Positions 26,597 through 35,250 of a stretch of DNA of 50,304 bases are shown here, piece by piece; position 1 is the first letter of the stretch, and every line of letters begins with the position of its first letter. The stretch comes from Caballeronia arvi. Lineage in GTDB: Bacteria; Pseudomonadota; Gammaproteobacteria; Burkholderiales; Burkholderiaceae. A program made the position numbers and the translations under genes. The stretch lies in the NCBI RefSeq assembly GCF_001544695.2, contig NZ_FCOM02000057.1:1-50304 (forward strand), written 5' to 3'. Below the pieces are notes generated by a model. That model had not been told where the DNA came from and did no database searches. It saw nothing but the letters and a program-made list of their open reading frames with translations.

Positions 26597-27115
26597 ATGC
26601 ATAAAACGATACGAACCGCTTTTCTGAACGCCGCGCTCATGACGGCAGCCTGTTTCGCAGCCGGCGCGCAGGCGCAAATCGCGCCGCCGCAACCGGTGAC
26701 TTGGGAGTTGCAGGTCGTGCGCGACGGACAACAGATCGATTCGTTTTCCGGTACGACCAACGTTGGCCAGGCGCGCACCGATACGCACCACAACAAGGTG
26801 AAGAATCGCGTCGGCTGCGCGGATCAGCCCGCGGGCGACATCGATCTGCAACGCACGCTAACGATCTCGCCGACACACGCGAACGCCGACGACATCACGC
26901 TCGCCATCGATGCGCAGGAAACCTTGCAGGAAGACAGCACGCGCGTGTCGCCTTCCGGCTGCAAGCTGCCGCCCGTGCCGCGTCAGGTGAGCGCGTCGCA
27001 TCCGGGCATGGTGCTCAAACCGGGCGAATGGGCGCAATGGCAGATCATCGAAAGCAATCCGTCGCTTGCGTACCGGGTGCGCGCGAGCCTCGGTTCGGCC
27101 ACGGCGGCGCAATGA
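26597..27115 (+). CDS. Exported protein of unknown function
   Basis: A 172-residue protein with a clear signal peptide: MHKTIRTAFLNAALMTAACF with cleavage after AQA near residue 27. The mature part is about 145 residues, with two cysteines (VGCADQ, SGCKLP) that may form a disulfide. I recognise no domain. The start at 26597 was chosen for the AGGAG site nine bases upstream and the signal peptide. It is followed 49 bases later by the EEP-family gene in the same direction. Confidence 0.75.
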   Translation: MHKTIRTAFLNAALMTAACFAAGAQAQIAPPQPVTWELQVVRDGQQIDSFSGTTNVGQARTDTHHNKVKNRVGCADQPAGDIDLQRTLTISPTHANADDITLAIDAQETLQEDSTRVSPSGCKLPPVPRQVSASHPGMVLKPGEWAQWQIIESNPSLAYRVRASLGSATAAQ

Positions 27116-27164
27116 ACATCGCGGTGACATAGACTCAAAGTCCGCCGCTCGACACGAACAACGC

Positions 27165-27971
27165 ATGCGAAACCCAGAACATCTTCCGCCAGGCCCGTCC
27201 TCCCGCTCGGCCACGCCGGATTTCACGGCCGTCAGCTGGAACCTGCACAAGGGCCGCTCGCCGCTCGGTTTGCGCGCCTGGAACGCGATGCAGCGATGGG
27301 TCCAGACCACCAACGCGGACGTCTATTTCCTCCAGGAAGCGATGGCGCGGCGCATGCCTCAGCCCGTCCTCGCAAGCGGCTTCGGCAATCCGCTCAACGC
27401 GCCGCTCGACGACGTCTGGCATTGTCAGGCAACCGAAATCGCCACTGCGCTCGAATTGCAGATCGCGCTCGGGCCGAACGTGTTCAAACCGTCGTGGCGG
27501 CACGGCAACGCTATTCTGTCGCCGCATCCGCTGGACCTTTCCGGGCGCTGGGACATCTCGGCGCATCGCTTCGAAAAGCGCGGCCTATTGGTTGCGCGCG
27601 CCACGTTCTCCGGCCAGGCGATCACGCTGTTGTGCGCGCATCTGGCGCTGACTCGTCAGGCGCGGCTGCGTCAGATGAACTGGATCGCGCACTGGATCGC
27701 GAAGGAAGCGCCCGACGGCCCGCTCGTGCTCGCGGGCGACTTCAACGACTGGCGCAACGATTCCGTGCCGCTCTTCGGCGAGCTCGGCATGCACGAAGTT
27801 GCGACGATGCTCGGCGAATCCGGCCGCACGTTTCCGGCGTTCTCGCCCGCGCTCGCGCTCGACAAAATGTTCGTGCGCGGCCTGAGGCCCGTCGAATGGC
27901 TCGTGCCGACGCAGGACACCGCATGGCTGTCCGATCATTTGCCGTATATGGCGCGGCTGCGCGTCGAATAG
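27165..27971 (+). CDS. Endonuclease/exonuclease/phosphatase-family protein
   Basis: A 268-residue EEP-superfamily hydrolase. The metal-site landmarks are present: VSWNLHKGRSPLG at about residues 22-34, FLQEAM (catalytic Glu) at about residues 55-60, LAGDFNDWRND at about residues 189-199 and the terminal SDHLPYMARL with the catalytic Asp-His at about residues 256-265. No signal peptide is seen. Members cut phosphodiester bonds in nucleic acids or lipids; the short cytoplasmic type is often annotated as EEP family only. Confidence 0.88.
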   Translation: MRNPEHLPPGPSSRSATPDFTAVSWNLHKGRSPLGLRAWNAMQRWVQTTNADVYFLQEAMARRMPQPVLASGFGNPLNAPLDDVWHCQATEIATALELQIALGPNVFKPSWRHGNAILSPHPLDLSGRWDISAHRFEKRGLLVARATFSGQAITLLCAHLALTRQARLRQMNWIAHWIAKEAPDGPLVLAGDFNDWRNDSVPLFGELGMHEVATMLGESGRTFPAFSPALALDKMFVRGLRPVEWLVPTQDTAWLSDHLPYMARLRVE

Positions 27972-27977
27972 CAGCGC

Positions 27978-28379
27978 TTACGCTCGCGGTCCCGCGATCA
28001 GCGCTTCCAGATCCGCGATGGTGACGGGTTTCGTCAGGTGATGGTCGAAGCCCGCGTCGAGCGCGCTCTGCCGGTCGGCGTCGCTGCCCCAGCCGGTCAA
28101 TGCGAGCAGCAGCGCGTGTTTCGTCGCGTCGCGCTTTCTCAGCTCGCGCGCGACATCGAAGCCGCTCATGCCCGGCAAGCCGATATCGAGCACGATCACA
28201 TCGGGTTTGAAATCATCGATCGATGCGAGCGCGCGCGGCCCGTCGTACTCCGTGCGCACTTCGTGGCCGAGCGCTTCCAGCAGCATCGACATGGCAAGCG
28301 CCGCATCGACGCTGTCGTCGACGAGCAGGATACGGCGGCCTTGCGCCGCGCCGCCGCTTGCTTCGGCGGTGGTGTTCAT
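27978..28379 (-). CDS. Stand-alone receiver-domain response regulator
   Basis: A 133-residue CheY-like receiver. RRILLVDDSVDAALAMSMLL at about residues 15-34 gives the acidic pocket. The phosphorylation Asp is in VIVLDIGLPGMSG at about residue 67. LTGWGSDADRQ and HLTKPVT complete the domain. No output domain is present. An ATG at 28379 is used as start; a TTG or ATG further upstream would add about 16 residues. It shares the ALTGWG segment and overall length with the receiver at 17257-17622, which suggests a common origin. Confidence 0.85.
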   Translation of the reverse strand: MNTTAEASGGAAQGRRILLVDDSVDAALAMSMLLEALGHEVRTEYDGPRALASIDDFKPDVIVLDIGLPGMSGFDVARELRKRDATKHALLLALTGWGSDADRQSALDAGFDHHLTKPVTIADLEALIAGPRA

Positions 28380-28570
28380 GTGATTCCCCGGGGAGTCGTC
28401 GCCCGTGCAGGAGCAGGACGAAGCCATGTTCCGACCCTTGCACGACTTTATTGAGATGATTCAGGAAATGTAGCACAGCGTCCGGACGTGCAAGAAAATG
28501 AAGCAGCAATCACGCCGCGCAAAGGCTCTGCTATCGTGAATGCTTCATTTGCCGTTCGTGCATCACCGCT

Positions 28571-29167
28571 ATGTTCGATCTCTTCGACGACATTCCCAAG
28601 CCTGACATCGTGTGGCATCCCGACTGGATCGGCGCCGACGAAGCCTCCGATCTGATGGGCGCGCTCATCGAAGAAGTGAGCTGGCAGCAGGACACGATGA
28701 CGACGCCCGGCGGCCGCGTGCCGCTGCCGCGCCTGACCGCGTGGCAAGGCGAGCCGGATGCGGTGTACGTGTATTCCGGCATCCGCAACGTGCCGCAGCC
28801 CTGGACGCCCGCCGTCGCCGCTTTACGCGAGCGCGCGCAGGCCGCGTGTGACGCGCGTTTCAACAGCGTGTTGCTGAACCGCTATCGCAGCGGCCTCGAC
28901 AGCATGGGCTGGCACGCCGACAAGGAACGCGAGCTCGGGCCGGAACCGGTGATCGCATCGGTGAGCCTCGGCACGACGCGCACGTTCGAGTTCCGCCATG
29001 CGCGCACGCACGCGACGCACTCCCTCGCGCTCACGCACGGCAGCCTGCTCGTGATGCGCGGGCGCACGCAGCAGGAATGGGTGCATCGCGTGCCGAAGGA
29101 GCCGGGCATGAACGGCGAGCGCATCAATCTCACGTTCCGCTGGATCGATGCGTCGAAACGCAAATAG
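28571..29167 (+). CDS. alkB: AlkB-type 2-oxoglutarate/Fe(II) dioxygenase
   Basis: A 198-residue AlkB homologue. It removes alkyl groups from damaged DNA or RNA bases, using iron, oxygen and 2-oxoglutarate. Iron ligands are His115 and Asp117 in GWHADKERELG and His172 in EWVHRVPK. Arg184 and Arg190 in GERINLTFRW bind 2-oxoglutarate. NRYRSGLDSMGWHADKE at about residues 103-119 is diagnostic. It is a lone gene, convergent with ridA. The length matches the short bacterial AlkB class rather than E. coli AlkB (216). Confidence 0.93.
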   Translation: MFDLFDDIPKPDIVWHPDWIGADEASDLMGALIEEVSWQQDTMTTPGGRVPLPRLTAWQGEPDAVYVYSGIRNVPQPWTPAVAALRERAQAACDARFNSVLLNRYRSGLDSMGWHADKERELGPEPVIASVSLGTTRTFEFRHARTHATHSLALTHGSLLVMRGRTQQEWVHRVPKEPGMNGERINLTFRWIDASKRK

Positions 29168-29173
29168 ACGCGC

Positions 29174-29572
29174 TCAAGGCCGCTTTGCGACGAAATCGAT
29201 CTCCACGAGCGCATCGCGCGCGAGCCCGGTCACGCCGATGCACGTGCGCGCCGGCAGCGGCTTCGGCAGAAAGTACGATCGATACACCGCGTTCATCGCT
29301 TCGTAGTCGCGCTTGAATTCGGTCAGGAAAATCCGCACGCTCACCACGTTGTCGAGCGTGAGGCCGACGCCGCCCAGCACGAGATTCAGGTTGTCCATCA
29401 CGCGACGCGTCTGCGCCGCGACGCCTTCGGGCAGCGGCGCGTTGTCGTCGTCCGGATCGGTGGGCATCTGGCCGGTCAGGAACACCCAGCCGTCGGCTTC
29501 GGCCGCGTGCGAGAAAGGACCGACGGGCGTCGGCGCGGCATCGACCATCGTGAATTTGGGCAGTTGGCTCAC
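29174..29572 (-). CDS. RidA-family protein
   Basis: A 132-residue YjgF/YER057c/UK114 (RidA) protein. These trimeric enzymes hydrolyse reactive enamine/imine intermediates or related compounds. Landmarks are PVGPFSHAAEADGWVFLTGQ at about residues 14-33, the catalytic Arg in SVRIFLTEFKRDY at about residues 95-107 and RTCIGVTGLARDALVEID near the end. A GTG start at 29572 is chosen for the AGAGGAGA ribosome binding site just upstream. It is convergent with alkB, with only six bases between stop codons. Confidence 0.9.
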   Translation of the reverse strand: MSQLPKFTMVDAAPTPVGPFSHAAEADGWVFLTGQMPTDPDDDNAPLPEGVAAQTRRVMDNLNLVLGGVGLTLDNVVSVRIFLTEFKRDYEAMNAVYRSYFLPKPLPARTCIGVTGLARDALVEIDFVAKRP

Positions 29573-29662
29573 TTCGTCTCCTCTTTGTGTTTGTCGAGAG
29601 CGGCATCGGCACGTTAGCGCACCAAAATTGCCTGCGTCGATGAACAAGCCGGAAGACGAACC

Positions 29663-30835
29663 TCAGGCGAGCGCATCGGCGGCGGGCGCCTTCACGCGAT
29701 TGCGGCCCGCGATCTTCGCGGCATAGAGCAGGCCGTCCGCGCGCGCCATCAGCGAGGCGAGCGGCTCGCGTCCGTCCCACGCCGCGATGCCCGCGCTGAA
29801 CGTGTAATGCAGCACGCCACCGGGCACGCCGCACGGCGTCGCTTCGACGGTCTCGCGCAGACGCTCGACGAGCGCGGTGACATCGTCGATGCGCGCCGCC
29901 GTGCAGAACAGACAAAACTCCTCGCCGCCGATGCGCCCGAACGCGTCGTGATCGCGGATGCGCGCCTGCACGATCGACGCGAAATGGCGCAGCACTTCAT
30001 CGCCCGCCGCGTGGCCGTAGCGGTCGTTCACGGTCTTGAAATGATCGACGTCGACGACCGCGACGTACTCGCGCGTGCCTGTCTGCGTCGCGCGTGCGAG
30101 ACGCCCGGCGGCGGCCGCGAGCAGCGCCTTCCGTGACAGCGCGCCGGTGAGATCGTCGAAACGCGCGAGCCGTTCGAGCCGCTGCGCGAGCCGGTCGTGC
30201 GCCATCATCACGAGCCCGATGCACAGCGACGGCAGCACGAGAATGCCGAGCGCGAGAAACGTGATCTGCATCGGCCCGGGCTGCAAGAGCGCGGCCTGCG
30301 CCGGCGGCTTGACGACGTAGATCGCGCCGCGGATCGTATGCCCGAGCGCGCCGAGCGCAGCGGCGCCCGCAACGAACAGATAGTTGTAGCGCGGCCGCTC
30401 CTTCGGGCGCTCGATCAGCACGCGCCCGGCGATCGCGAGACAGCACGCGGCATGAAACGCCGAGACGATCACCACGCGCACGTGCGCGTCGGGCGCGACG
30501 TACGTGAAATACGCGATGCCCGCCATCACGCCGAGCCACATGATCCAGCCCGTCCAACACTGCGCGGGACGCATGGGCACGTCGAAGAATTCGTTGCAGC
30601 CTTCGTAGATCAGCAGGATCGTCGCGGCAAGCAGTTGATTCGCTACGACGACGCCGAGCCACGCGGGCGTGATGCTCTGCACGGAAAAGAGCACGAGCGA
30701 AACGATGGCGAGCACGTTCGCCCACAGCCAGCGCGGCACGCCCGCGATCGCGTGCGAGAGCAGCGAAATCAGCACCAGTATCGAGAGAATGCTCGATAGC
30801 GCAGTGACGACGAGAATGCTGACTGGACTGAACAT
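29663..30835 (-). CDS. Membrane diguanylate cyclase (GGDEF)
   Basis: A 390-residue protein that makes cyclic di-GMP. Residues about 5-210 hold six or seven hydrophobic segments, a membrane sensor module. The GGDEF domain covers about residues 222-380. Its active-site loop is GGEEF at residues 303-307, an active variant. An inhibitory I-site RxxD (Arg294, Asp297) lies five residues before it. The catalytic-domain start DDLTGALSRKALLA is present at about residues 227-240. No EAL domain is present. It is monocistronic. Confidence 0.93.
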   Translation of the reverse strand: MFSPVSILVVTALSSILSILVLISLLSHAIAGVPRWLWANVLAIVSLVLFSVQSITPAWLGVVVANQLLAATILLIYEGCNEFFDVPMRPAQCWTGWIMWLGVMAGIAYFTYVAPDAHVRVVIVSAFHAACCLAIAGRVLIERPKERPRYNYLFVAGAAALGALGHTIRGAIYVVKPPAQAALLQPGPMQITFLALGILVLPSLCIGLVMMAHDRLAQRLERLARFDDLTGALSRKALLAAAAGRLARATQTGTREYVAVVDVDHFKTVNDRYGHAAGDEVLRHFASIVQARIRDHDAFGRIGGEEFCLFCTAARIDDVTALVERLRETVEATPCGVPGGVLHYTFSAGIAAWDGREPLASLMARADGLLYAAKIAGRNRVKAPAADALA

Positions 30836-31042
30836 CGCTGAAAGTGAAGGGGTGCCGCTCGCGTGGCGAAGGAAGCACGACTATCCGGCATCGCCAGCGT
30901 GTTTACGGCACGAACGGCCGCACCTTGAACGGCGCCATGTGCGTCACGCGGTCGCATCGCGGCGCACGAAATCGCAAAAAGAAACGCGACGCAGCCTCCC
31001 GGCTCGCCGCGTTCGACAGCAATGCGCAGTCCAGACGAATCG

Positions 31043-31345
31043 TTACCAGCCGCGACGGTCGCGCCAGCGGTCCTCACGCCGCATTTCATGGCGCCACTGA
31101 CGCTCGCGCCACTCGTGGCGGCGCCATTCGCGCTCGCGCCAGCGCTCATGGCGATCTTCATAGCCGCTATACCTGCCGTAACCGCCGTAGCCGCCATAAC
31201 CGTAATAGCCGACCGGCGCGGGCTGCGCATACACCGGCACGCCGACGCCCACGGCTACATCGACGTGCGCATTCGCCGATGCCGATATCGCGAGCGCCGC
31301 GATTCCCGCAATCCCGACAGCCAAACCCAGCAGTTTCTTTTTCAT
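31043..31345 (-). CDS. Small exported Gly/Tyr- and Arg-rich protein
   Basis: A 100-residue protein. Residues 1-27 form a Sec signal (MKKKLLGLAVGIAGIAALAI, cleavage after ANA). The mature part starts with a valine-rich VAVGVGVPVYAQPAP segment. It continues with GYYGYGGYGGYGRY and finishes with a very basic, tryptophan-containing repeat of the type WREREWRRHEWRERQWRHE. Proteins with a PXPV-like start and such tails are common, uncharacterised exported proteins in Burkholderiaceae. Role unknown; it may bind nucleic acid, cell envelope or metals. Confidence 0.7.
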   Translation of the reverse strand: MKKKLLGLAVGIAGIAALAISASANAHVDVAVGVGVPVYAQPAPVGYYGYGGYGGYGRYSGYEDRHERWREREWRRHEWRERQWRHEMRREDRWRDRRGW

Positions 31346-31472
31346 GCCGCTTCCTCCCTGCACACGAGTGCTTCGTGAGTCAGATGCAGTCTAGAAAGCG
31401 ATGCCGGATACAGGTGCAACGGGTCTGCCAGAAAGGTAACGTCAGGTAACGGTCAGGTTCAGCGCATGTGCG

Positions 31473-31895
31473 TCAGCGCACACGCTTGCCCTTTTCGTCG
31501 ATGACGACTTCGCCGTCTTCCTTCGTGAACGGGCCTTTCTGCGCTTCGGGCAGGATGTCGAGCACGAGCTCCGACGGGCGGCACAGCCGCGCGCCCTTCG
31601 GCGCATCGACGAACGGGCGGTTGATAAGGATCGGATGCGCGAGCATCGCGTCGATGAGCTGATCATCGCTGAGACCCGGATCGTCGAGGCCGAGCTCGGC
31701 ATACGGCGTACCTTTTTCGCGCAGCGCGTCGCGCACCGAAAGGCCCGCGCGCGCGATCAGCGCGATGAGCGATTCGCGGCTCGGCGGATGCGTCAGATAC
31801 TCGATCACGGTCGGCTCGATGCCCGCGTTGCGAATCAGCGCGAGCGTGTTGCGCGAGGTTCCGCACTTCGGGTTGTGGTAGATGGTGACGGTCAT
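31473..31895 (-). CDS. arsC: Arsenate reductase, glutaredoxin-coupled ArsC family
   Basis: A 140-residue ArsC of the thioredoxin-fold class, the usual length. The catalytic cysteine is Cys11 in HNPKCGTSRNTLA at residues 7-19. Arginines that hold arsenate fall in NRPFV (about residue 93). The family reduces arsenate to arsenite with glutaredoxin and glutathione. No ars operon is present nearby, so this lone copy could also be a general ArsC-like oxidoreductase. Confidence 0.9.
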   Translation of the reverse strand: MTVTIYHNPKCGTSRNTLALIRNAGIEPTVIEYLTHPPSRESLIALIARAGLSVRDALREKGTPYAELGLDDPGLSDDQLIDAMLAHPILINRPFVDAPKGARLCRPSELVLDILPEAQKGPFTKEDGEVVIDEKGKRVR

Positions 31896-32367
31896 GGTCG
31901 CGATGTCCTTGCGTTCTTGAACAGAAAATGTACGCCTCGCATTCTAGAACCGATGCGGCACTGACGTGTTCGCCAGCCTCGCGCCACGCGTGCGTCCCGA
32001 AGCGATGCGCACGTTCAATTGTCCTGTCCATTCGCGCGTCTGCGGCCTATAACGAAGTGTGCAGCGCGGCATGCGTCTTCTGCGGACTCGCGGGTCCGAA
32101 ACGGTTCTTCCGCCGGCAAGCGCACCGGCGCTCCGTCTGCATCGCATCGGCGAGATGCCGTGCGTGAATCGCATACGAACAAGTTCGGGATACCGGCAGC
32201 GTCACACATCGCCCAAGCCGGGAACCGGCGCCGATGTCCGTCCGACCGGCAAGCCACGCATGGCGAACGAAGGGCACGTGGCACGTTCCGTGCGGAATCA
32301 CGATCCGAATCAGCGAACAGCGTTACGCGGTGTGCACGCGAGCGCGCCTTCCGATCAAGGAGTCAAC
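31896..32367. other. 472-base intergenic region, no gene found
   Basis: The gap lies between divergent arsC and a small exported-protein gene. Several open frames cross it, but none has a start signal, a recognised family or convincing codon use. AAGGAG at 32358-32363 is the ribosome binding site of the next gene. I see no repeat or RNA fold that I would defend. Confidence 0.4.
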
Positions 32368-32670
32368 ATGAAATCACGTATCGCAATGGCGGCGCTCGCC
32401 GCCTCGTTACTCGTCGCCGCTGGCGTCGCCTCGGCTCAGCAGACTTACTATCGCACCGCGCAGGTGCCCGGACAGGCCACCGCCGACACCTGGACCGATC
32501 CGAGCGCGCCTCAGCAGAGCGCCATGCAGGGACAGCCGGGCGACATGTCCTATGGCGGCGCACCGATGACGCATGGCCAAGCTGGCATGACGACGATGGG
32601 CAGCATGGACGGCGCGTCGTCCAAGCCGTGCGTCCGTGGGCCGCAATGCAATATCTTCTTCGGCAACTGA
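32368..32670 (+). CDS. Small exported protein, unknown
   Basis: A 100-residue protein with a strong signal peptide (MKSRIAMAALAASLLVAAGV, cleavage after ASA near residue 23). The mature part is polar and rich in glutamine, glycine, methionine and proline, with several Met-Gly-Gln patches and a terminal pair of cysteines in KPCVRGPQCNIFFGN. The start follows AAGGAG. Function is not known; methionine-rich exported proteins sometimes bind copper, but this is only a thought. Confidence 0.7.
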   Translation: MKSRIAMAALAASLLVAAGVASAQQTYYRTAQVPGQATADTWTDPSAPQQSAMQGQPGDMSYGGAPMTHGQAGMTTMGSMDGASSKPCVRGPQCNIFFGN

Positions 32671-32775
32671 GCGCGGGAAACCGAACTTTTGTAGCTGCGT
32701 TAGCATCAGGTGCACGACACGGCGCGTCTGCTCGAAACGAGCTGCGCGCCTTCCCTTTTTCACGGAACCGCCGAC

Positions 32776-33042
32776 ATGCACCGCGACGAATTTCTCGCAC
32801 TTCTTTCCCGCGAAGGTTTTCACGAAGTCGTCACGGTCACCCGCGAGCCGCACGGTTCGCTCGATGTCCACGCGCATCCGTTCGAAGCCAAAGCGCTGAT
32901 CCTTGAAGGCGACGTGACGATCCGCATCGGCGCGGACGCCAGCACGTATCGCTCGGGCGAGCTCTTTCATCTCGCGACGAACATCGAGCATTCGGAGCAG
33001 TACGGGCCGCAAGGCGTCAGCTATCTGGTCGGCCGGAAGTAA
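32776..33042 (+). CDS. Cupin-domain protein, operon with DUF72 gene
   Basis: An 88-residue single cupin. VHAHPFEAKALILEGDVTIRI at about residues 30-51 carries the first cupin motif, with His31, His33 and Glu37, and the second motif is near HLATNIEHSEQYG. The stop at 33042 lies seven bases before the DUF72 start, so the two are cotranscribed. No substrate is known. Confidence 0.8.
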   Translation: MHRDEFLALLSREGFHEVVTVTREPHGSLDVHAHPFEAKALILEGDVTIRIGADASTYRSGELFHLATNIEHSEQYGPQGVSYLVGRK

Positions 33043-33049
33043 CGACACG

Positions 33050-33865
33050 ATGGCGACCTCGAAAAACAAGACCGCGCGGATTCGCGTCGGCATCGGCGGA
33101 TGGACGTTCGAGCCGTGGCGCGGCACGTTCTATCCGGAAGGCCTCGCGCAGAAGCGTGAGCTCGAATACGCGAGCCGCGCGCTCACCAGCATCGAAGTGA
33201 ACGGGACGTTCTACGGCTCGCAAAAGCCGGAGACGTTCATGAAATGGCGCGACGAGGCGCCCGACGATTTCGTGTTCTCGCTCAAGGCGCCTCGCTACGC
33301 GACGAACCGCCGTGTGCTTGCGGACGCGGGCGATACGATCGAGCGATTTTTCGGCAGCGGCGTGCTCGAACTGAAGGACAAGCTCGGCCCGATCAACTGG
33401 CAATTCGCGGCGACCAAGAAGTTCGATCCCGAGGACTTCGAGCGCTTTCTCGAACTGCTGCCCGCGAAAGTCGAAGGGCGCGCGATTCGTCATGCGATCG
33501 AAGTGCGGCACGAGAGTTTCTGCGATCCGGCGTTCGTCGCGCTGGCGCGGAAATATCGCGTTGCGGTGGTGATCGCGGGCGATTCGAAGTATCCGCAGAT
33601 CGCGGATGTGACCGCGCCGTTCGTCTACGCGCGCATCATGGGGACGACGGACAAAGAGGCAAAGGGCTACGCGAAGGCGGCGCTCGATCGCTGGACCGAG
33701 CGCGCAAAGACATGGGCCGCGGGCGGCTCGCCCGACGACTTGCAGACGTTCGGCAAGGCGGCTGCAAAGGCCGCATCGCGCGATGTCTTTCTCTATGTCA
33801 TCAGCGGATTCAAGGAGCGCAATCCCGCGGCGGGGATGGCGCTCATCGAGCGGTTGAAAGCGTAA
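33050..33865 (+). CDS. DUF72 (YecE-like) TIM-barrel protein
   Basis: A 271-residue DUF72-family protein. The start IRVGIGGWTFEPWRGTFYPE at about residues 10-29 is diagnostic. DFVFSLKAPRYATNRR and HAIEVRHESFCDPAF are the later family blocks. The fold is a TIM barrel; related proteins in other bacteria are thought to bind sugar-like or nucleotide ligands, but no function is established. It follows the cupin gene by seven bases and its stop lies four bases before that of convergent gudD. Confidence 0.88.
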   Translation: MATSKNKTARIRVGIGGWTFEPWRGTFYPEGLAQKRELEYASRALTSIEVNGTFYGSQKPETFMKWRDEAPDDFVFSLKAPRYATNRRVLADAGDTIERFFGSGVLELKDKLGPINWQFAATKKFDPEDFERFLELLPAKVEGRAIRHAIEVRHESFCDPAFVALARKYRVAVVIAGDSKYPQIADVTAPFVYARIMGTTDKEAKGYAKAALDRWTERAKTWAAGGSPDDLQTFGKAAAKAASRDVFLYVISGFKERNPAAGMALIERLKA

Positions 33866-33868
33866 AAC

Positions 33869-35218
33869 TCAACGCACCAGACACGGCTTCTTGTTGTCGA
33901 ACTTCCAGTTCGGGATCAGGTATTGCATCGCGACGCCGTCATCGCGCGCGCCGAGGCCGTGCTTCTGATACAACTCGTGCGCCTTCGCGACTTCGTCCAT
34001 ATCCAGCTCGACGCCGAGCCCCGGCACTTCCGGCACCTTCACCTTGCCGCCGACGATCTGCAACGGATCGCGCGTCAAACGCTGGCCGTCCTGCCAGATC
34101 CAGTGCGTGTCGATCGCGGTGATCTTGCCCGGCGCGGCAGCGGCGACGTGCGTGAACATCGCGAGCGATACATCGAAGTGATTGTTCGAATGCGAGCCCC
34201 ACGTCAGGCCCCAGTCATTGCACATCTGCGCGACGCGCACCGAGCCCTGCATCGTCCAGAAATGCGGATCGGCGAGCGGGATATCGACCGATTGCAGTTG
34301 GATCGCGTGGCCCATCTGACGCCAGTCGGTCGCGATCATGTTCGTCGCGGTCGGCAGGCCCGTCGCGCGGCGGAACTCGGCCATCACTTCGCGGCCCGAA
34401 TAGCCGTTTTCCGCGCCGCACGGATCTTCCGCGTAGGCAAGCACGTCGTGCTTGTCGCGGCACAGTCGAATCGCTTCCGCGAGCGACCACGCGCCGTTCG
34501 GATCGAGCGTCACGCGCGCTTCCGGGAAACGCTCGGCGAGCGCAGTGGCCGCTTCCATTTCGGCATCGCCTGAGAGCACGCCGCCTTTCAGCTTGAAGTC
34601 GTTGAAGCCGTAACGCGCCTGCGCCGCTTCCGCGAGACGCACGACCGCTTCCGGCGTCAGCGCGACTTCGGTACGCACGCGCTCCCAGTCGTCCTTGCCT
34701 TCCGCCCCGGACGCATACGGCAGATCCGTCTTGTTGCGATCGCCGACATAGAACAGATAGCCGAGCATTTCGACTTCGTCGCGTTGCTGGCCTTCGCCGA
34801 GCAGCGCCGCGACCGGCACGCCGAGATGCTGACCGAGCAGATCGAGCAGCGCGGCTTCGAGCGCGGTGACGGCGTGGATCGTCGTGCGCAGGTCGAAAGT
34901 TTGCAGACCGCGGCCGCCCGCGTCGCGATCGGCGAATGCGGTGCGCACGCGGTTCAGGATCGCCTGCATGTTGCCGATCGATTGTCCGACGACATACGCG
35001 CGCGCATCGTCGATGGTCTTGCGGATATTCTCGCCGCCCGGCACTTCGCCGACGCCCGTGTTACCGGCGCTGTCCTTCAGGATCACGATGTTGCGCGTGA
35101 AGAACGGACCGTGCGCGCCCGACAGGTTCATGAGCATGCTGTCGCGGCCGGCGACCGGCACGACGCGCAATTCGGTGACTTTCGGAGTGGCGTTCGGTTT
35201 GACTGCGTTCGTGGACAT
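33869..35218 (-). CDS. gudD: Glucarate dehydratase
   Basis: A 449-residue enolase-superfamily enzyme that converts D-glucarate (and L-idarate) to 5-keto-4-deoxyglucarate. Key residues are visible: Lys209 and Lys211 in FKLKGG, metal ligands Asp239 in VTLDPNGAW and Glu264 in AYAEDPCG, and His343 in GSHSNNH. Long blocks such as EFRRATGLPTATNMIATDWR are nearly identical to E. coli GudD as I know it. The start MSTNAVKP follows an AGG site; longer readings upstream overlap the permease gene. It lies 32 bases behind the MFS gene, so both form one operon. Confidence 0.97.
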   Translation of the reverse strand: MSTNAVKPNATPKVTELRVVPVAGRDSMLMNLSGAHGPFFTRNIVILKDSAGNTGVGEVPGGENIRKTIDDARAYVVGQSIGNMQAILNRVRTAFADRDAGGRGLQTFDLRTTIHAVTALEAALLDLLGQHLGVPVAALLGEGQQRDEVEMLGYLFYVGDRNKTDLPYASGAEGKDDWERVRTEVALTPEAVVRLAEAAQARYGFNDFKLKGGVLSGDAEMEAATALAERFPEARVTLDPNGAWSLAEAIRLCRDKHDVLAYAEDPCGAENGYSGREVMAEFRRATGLPTATNMIATDWRQMGHAIQLQSVDIPLADPHFWTMQGSVRVAQMCNDWGLTWGSHSNNHFDVSLAMFTHVAAAAPGKITAIDTHWIWQDGQRLTRDPLQIVGGKVKVPEVPGLGVELDMDEVAKAHELYQKHGLGARDDGVAMQYLIPNWKFDNKKPCLVR

Positions 35219-35250
35219 GAGCGTGATCCTTGACAGAGATGTTGTGCGTA

